Part shown: piece after piece, positions 15,400 through 17,757 of the stretch
Layout of the letters: the number at the start of each line of letters is the position of its first letter
Numbering within the stretch: position 1 is the first letter of the stretch
Assembly: GCA_937925385.1 (NCBI GenBank)
Contig: CALEWN010000256.1
Location: forward strand, 1-17,757
Source: an uncultured Senegalimassilia sp.
Lineage (GTDB): Bacteria; Actinomycetota; Coriobacteriia; Coriobacteriales; Eggerthellaceae
Length of the DNA: 17,757 bases
Direction of reading: 5' to 3'
Notes under the pieces: model-generated
What the model saw: the letters and a program-made list of their open reading frames with translations, nothing else
What the model was told of the DNA's origin: nothing
The model's database searches: none
Position numbers and translations under genes: made by a program

Positions 15400-16449
15400 T
15401 TTTTCAATTGAGCGTACTAAGGCCTTGATCTCACCGAGTAGCTTGAAATCTGCCTCTCCTTCTGCGTTCTCTGCATGTCGAAGAGCATTTCTCGCTGTCT
15501 TCAGGTAGCCGTTCACATCTTTGGCTGCTTTTGGTTCCCGAACTGCTTTCTCGAGTGTTTTGGTTTGCGTGGCTGTTACCAGCTTTTCGATTGGCTGTTC
15601 TTGCTTGGAGGTTTTTGCTGCTTCAATAAGGGTTGTTATCTCTTCTGCAGTCAATTCTCCAGTGTGAACTGCGTTGATGACGCTCTCTTGCTGTACGCTT
15701 GTAAGCTTCGACAACGCTTCTGCTTGGGATTGTGTGATGCTTCCTGCATCCAGCAGGTCATTTCCCTCTTTCGACAGGTTTCTTGCTATGTTCAGCAATA
15801 CCTGTGCGGTTCGCTCAGACACTCCAAAGTGTTCTGCAAGGTACGTTTTCGTGTTAACGCCCTTAAGGGATGGATCATCCTTGCGCCATTCCACCAGCTT
15901 GTCTGCTAGAACTCTGAAGCCCTGAGCGCGTTCCGATGGCTTGATGTTTCGTTGGCCGATATTGCTCGAATGCATTATGAAATTGGCTTGCTCGTCGGAA
16001 ACGGCACCAAGCTTGTGGCACCTGCCCGGAACCATGCGCCATGCGTCGCCATACTTTTCCGCAAGCAGCTTGCATGCTCGCCAACGACGCTCGCCATCAA
16101 TGATCTGGATGCCGTCTTCCGTCTCGCGCAGGATCAGCGGTTCGACTTCTTTGCTGTTCCAAATCAGGCCAGCTAGGTTGTTTACGTCCTCGTCGGTGAT
16201 GGTGTAGCTGTTGTTGGGGTTCGGCTTTAGGTTGTCGATGTCGAACCAGTCAAAGCCCATTTCGGCCAGCAGCGTATTTCGACGATTGCTGTTAGCCATC
16301 TTGTCGGTGATGGCGCCTTCTTGGTTGTCCCTGGCTTCGAATGCCGCAAGGCGCATTTGCTCATCGGTGAGCTTTTCGTAACGCGGCGTCACGTTGGCGA
16401 TTGCTCCTCCGTTGTTCTTAAGAGCGGCTTGTAGCTTGTTCCTAGGCAT
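15388..16449 (-). CDS. parB: ParB/RepB/Spo0J family partition protein
   Basis: ParB proteins bind a centromere-like site (parS), load as CTP-dependent clamps and work with ParA to segregate DNA. The 353-residue protein has an N-terminal ParB/Srx-type domain with IDGERRWRACKL (117-128), the GERR CTP-binding motif, then HSSNIGQRNIKPSERAQGF (160-178, the family's second nucleotide motif). A helix-turn-helix follows at about 203-222 (YLAEHFGVSERTAQVLLNIA), then a long, mostly helical C-terminal part. A ~70-residue N-terminal extension would carry the ParA-contact region. The ATG at 16449 overlaps the parA end by eight bases, so the genes are co-translated. No classical chromosomal parS (TGTTNCACGTGAAACA) was seen, in keeping with a plasmid-type system. 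Confidence 0.92.
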   Translation of the reverse strand: MPRNKLQAALKNNGGAIANVTPRYEKLTDEQMRLAAFEARDNQEGAITDKMANSNRRNTLLAEMGFDWFDIDNLKPNPNNSYTITDEDVNNLAGLIWNSKEVEPLILRETEDGIQIIDGERRWRACKLLAEKYGDAWRMVPGRCHKLGAVSDEQANFIMHSSNIGQRNIKPSERAQGFRVLADKLVEWRKDDPSLKGVNTKTYLAEHFGVSERTAQVLLNIARNLSKEGNDLLDAGSITQSQAEALSKLTSVQQESVINAVHTGELTAEEITTLIEAAKTSKQEQPIEKLVTATQTKTLEKAVREPKAAKDVNGYLKTARNALRHAENAEGEADFKLLGEIKALVRSIEKSLD

Positions 16450-17443
16450 TCATTTCCTCGATTTCCTGAGCCAGCAGTCGATACGAAATCGCAGGCTTAC
16501 TGTTGGGGTCGTACTTGATGAGGGGCTCCATTGCCAAGCTTGCCTCAGGAACCACGGTGCTCTTTTCGATCTTCGTATTGAAGTACTCGGCGTTCGGAAT
16601 GGCTTCTTTCATCATCTGGCAGCCGTATTTGTACGCGGAGGTGTTTCGCTCGATCATCGTCTGCAGAATCTTCCAATGCTGCGGTAAGCGACGGCGCTCC
16701 CTTGCTGTGCGGTTGATCGTGTCGATCGTTTGCGAAAGGCCTGCGATGGCATAGCCGTCTACCTTGATGGGGATGATGATGTGCGAAGCGTTGTTTCCAG
16801 CTTCAAGCGCGACGATGGCGTTCGTGGTTGTCATATCCAAGCGCGGGCCGCAGTCGATGATGATGTAATCGAACTTTTGCTCCCCGCTTCTGGCGGTTTC
16901 ATCGATATGGTCTTCGATCGCGTACAGCAGTCGCGTGTCCACGCCACCGGCGATCTCCGCCTTCAATCGAGTATCCGCGTCCGCGAATCGGAAGTTCGAG
17001 GGTACGCAAAAAACGTTCTCATAGTCGGTCGTGCGCATAACTTCGCTCAGCGACATACGCGGAGAGCTCGGCGTTGCTTGATACAGGACGTCAGCAATGC
17101 ACGCTTCCTCCGAACGGGGGTCATACACGCCTAGGCTTTGGCTGACGTTACCCTGGCCGTCCATGTCGATAACCAGAACCTTGTAGCCTAGTTCTGAAAG
17201 GCACACTGCAAGACAGGTGCTCGTGGTCGTCTTTGCGACGCCGCCCTTATAGCTCATGATGGAGATGATAGTTGGCTTGTCGGCGGATTGGGTCAGCTGG
17301 CCGTTCAGCAACAGGTCGGCGAGTTGCGACTTGTTGAGCCCGCGACGCTCTGCTTCCTTCTCTAGTTCTTCTACGGTTTCCCTGCCTAACGACAGAGATT
17401 GTTGCTGCTTTTCTCCGCCGCGCACCTTTGCCCTGCTGGCCAT
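16442..17443 (-). CDS. parA: ParA family ATPase with an N-terminal ribbon-helix-helix-like segment
   Basis: ParA is the partition ATPase that moves ParB-bound DNA over the nucleoid. The start chosen (17443) has AGGAG five bases before the ATG and gives 333 residues. The frame also stays open 24 codons upstream, but that part lies across the promoter palindrome and is not believed. The deviant Walker A KGGVAKTT is at 66-73, Walker A' VIDMDGQGN at 91-99, and Walker B DYIIIDCGP further on. The first ~50 residues (LSLGRETVEELEKEAERRGLN...) look like a ribbon-helix-helix or other small DNA-binding segment, which suits autorepression at the palindrome upstream. It overlaps parB by eight bases. Confidence 0.94.
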   Translation of the reverse strand: MASRAKVRGGEKQQQSLSLGRETVEELEKEAERRGLNKSQLADLLLNGQLTQSADKPTIISIMSYKGGVAKTTTSTCLAVCLSELGYKVLVIDMDGQGNVSQSLGVYDPRSEEACIADVLYQATPSSPRMSLSEVMRTTDYENVFCVPSNFRFADADTRLKAEIAGGVDTRLLYAIEDHIDETARSGEQKFDYIIIDCGPRLDMTTTNAIVALEAGNNASHIIIPIKVDGYAIAGLSQTIDTINRTARERRRLPQHWKILQTMIERNTSAYKYGCQMMKEAIPNAEYFNTKIEKSTVVPEASLAMEPLIKYDPNSKPAISYRLLAQEIEEMNA

Positions 17444-17497
17444 TTGTGCTCCTGTCTGATTCGTAACACGAACATATGTACGATTGGATTTGAGGAC

Positions 17498-17514
17498 TGT
17501 GCAGAATCTGCACA
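17498..17514. promoter_or_regulatory. Palindrome at the parA start, candidate operator
   Basis: TGTGCAG-AAT-CTGCACA is a perfect 7+3+7 dyad just downstream of the parA -10, covering the predicted transcript start. Part of it, GACTGTGCA (17495-17503), recurs exactly at the rep promoter (13600-13608). Autoregulation by ParA, with or without ParB, is the likely role. Confidence 0.6.
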
Positions 17515-17520
17515 CTGATT

Positions 17521-17549
17521 ATTTTACTGACCTTCATTGCTCTATTCAA
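17521..17549 (-). promoter_or_regulatory. Predicted parAB promoter
   Basis: On the minus strand TTGAAT (17549-17544) and TAAAAT (17526-17521) are 17 bases apart. The predicted start lies near 17514, giving a leader of about 70 bases to the parA ATG. Confidence 0.65.
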
Positions 17550-17757
17550 GCTTTTATAACATATATTAGAGTGATTCACACAATTATTTGTTGCAATACG
17601 TCCTGATGTGAACTTGAAATCATTTGCGAAATCAGATCTCATCGTGGTGCCCCGTTTTTTTATTTTGCGCAAGTTGGCCCGTATAAAAACCCGCCCCCCC
17701 GCCCCCCCCCCCGCCCCGCCCACCGGCGCCCGGCGGCGCGGGGGACAGGGGGCAGGG
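17550..17757. other. Region upstream of parA with a low-complexity C/G end
   Basis: No gene is supported. The first ~130 bases are AT-rich and hold an inverted TTGCAACAA copy (17588-17596). From about 17690 the sequence is almost only C and G with homopolymer runs, unlike anything else in the window. It is probably low-quality sequence at a contig end. Confidence 0.6.

Noticed and set aside
1..17757. CRISPR array, tRNA or rRNA genes, insertion sequences
   Set aside because: No regularly spaced repeats, cloverleaf-like sequences, rRNA signatures or transposase motifs were seen on either strand.

Overview
The window looks like a chromosomal segment of a GC-rich actinobacterium of the class Coriobacteriia, probably Eggerthellaceae. 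I infer this from protein flavour (a very large fused 2-hydroxyacyl-CoA dehydratase activase, a clostridial-type SerA, a CmpB-like membrane protein); no database search was possible. From about 13.3 kb onward it is joined to a replication and partition module of visibly lower GC. Both ends look like assembly ends: the first ~215 bases carry a ruvB start that runs into unrelated sequence, and the last ~70 bases are a C/G-only tract. The window may therefore be a complete draft contig.

Layout. 1-1602 (minus): Holliday-junction genes ruvC-ruvA and a broken ruvB start. 1785-2585 (minus): a YebC/PmpR-family regulator with its own terminator, in the common yebC-ruv arrangement. 2903-8070 (plus): a two-gene operon of a 1507-residue CoA-dehydratase activase and a TetR-family regulator, with small palindromes upstream that could be operators. 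8187-8987 (minus): a five-helix CmpB-like membrane protein. 9252-10268 (plus): a SerA-type 3-phosphoglycerate dehydrogenase that seems to lack about 49 residues of its NAD-binding domain. 10483-13293 (minus): a likely operon upp, class-I-amidotransferase-like C26 hydrolase, mnmA.

13294-17757: plasmid-type module. A primase-like replication protein (plus strand) converges on parB and parA (minus strand, overlapping). The rep leader holds the most interesting structure. A plausible sense promoter sits on a CTTGTTA/TAACAAG inverted repeat. Opposite it, a good antisense promoter with a 17-bp spacer reads into a strong intrinsic terminator whose loop is UUGGCG, a YUNR U-turn sequence. Together they predict a ~70-nt counter-transcribed RNA that would control Rep. 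parA has a well-formed promoter followed at once by a perfect 7+3+7 palindrome, a likely autoregulatory operator. Part of that palindrome (GACTGTGCA) recurs in the rep promoter. More CTTGTTA-type repeats cluster in the AT-rich 3' end of rep, which could be the origin.

The main open questions are whether the rep-par module is truly next to upp (integrated plasmid) or a chimeric join, and whether the serA deletion is real.
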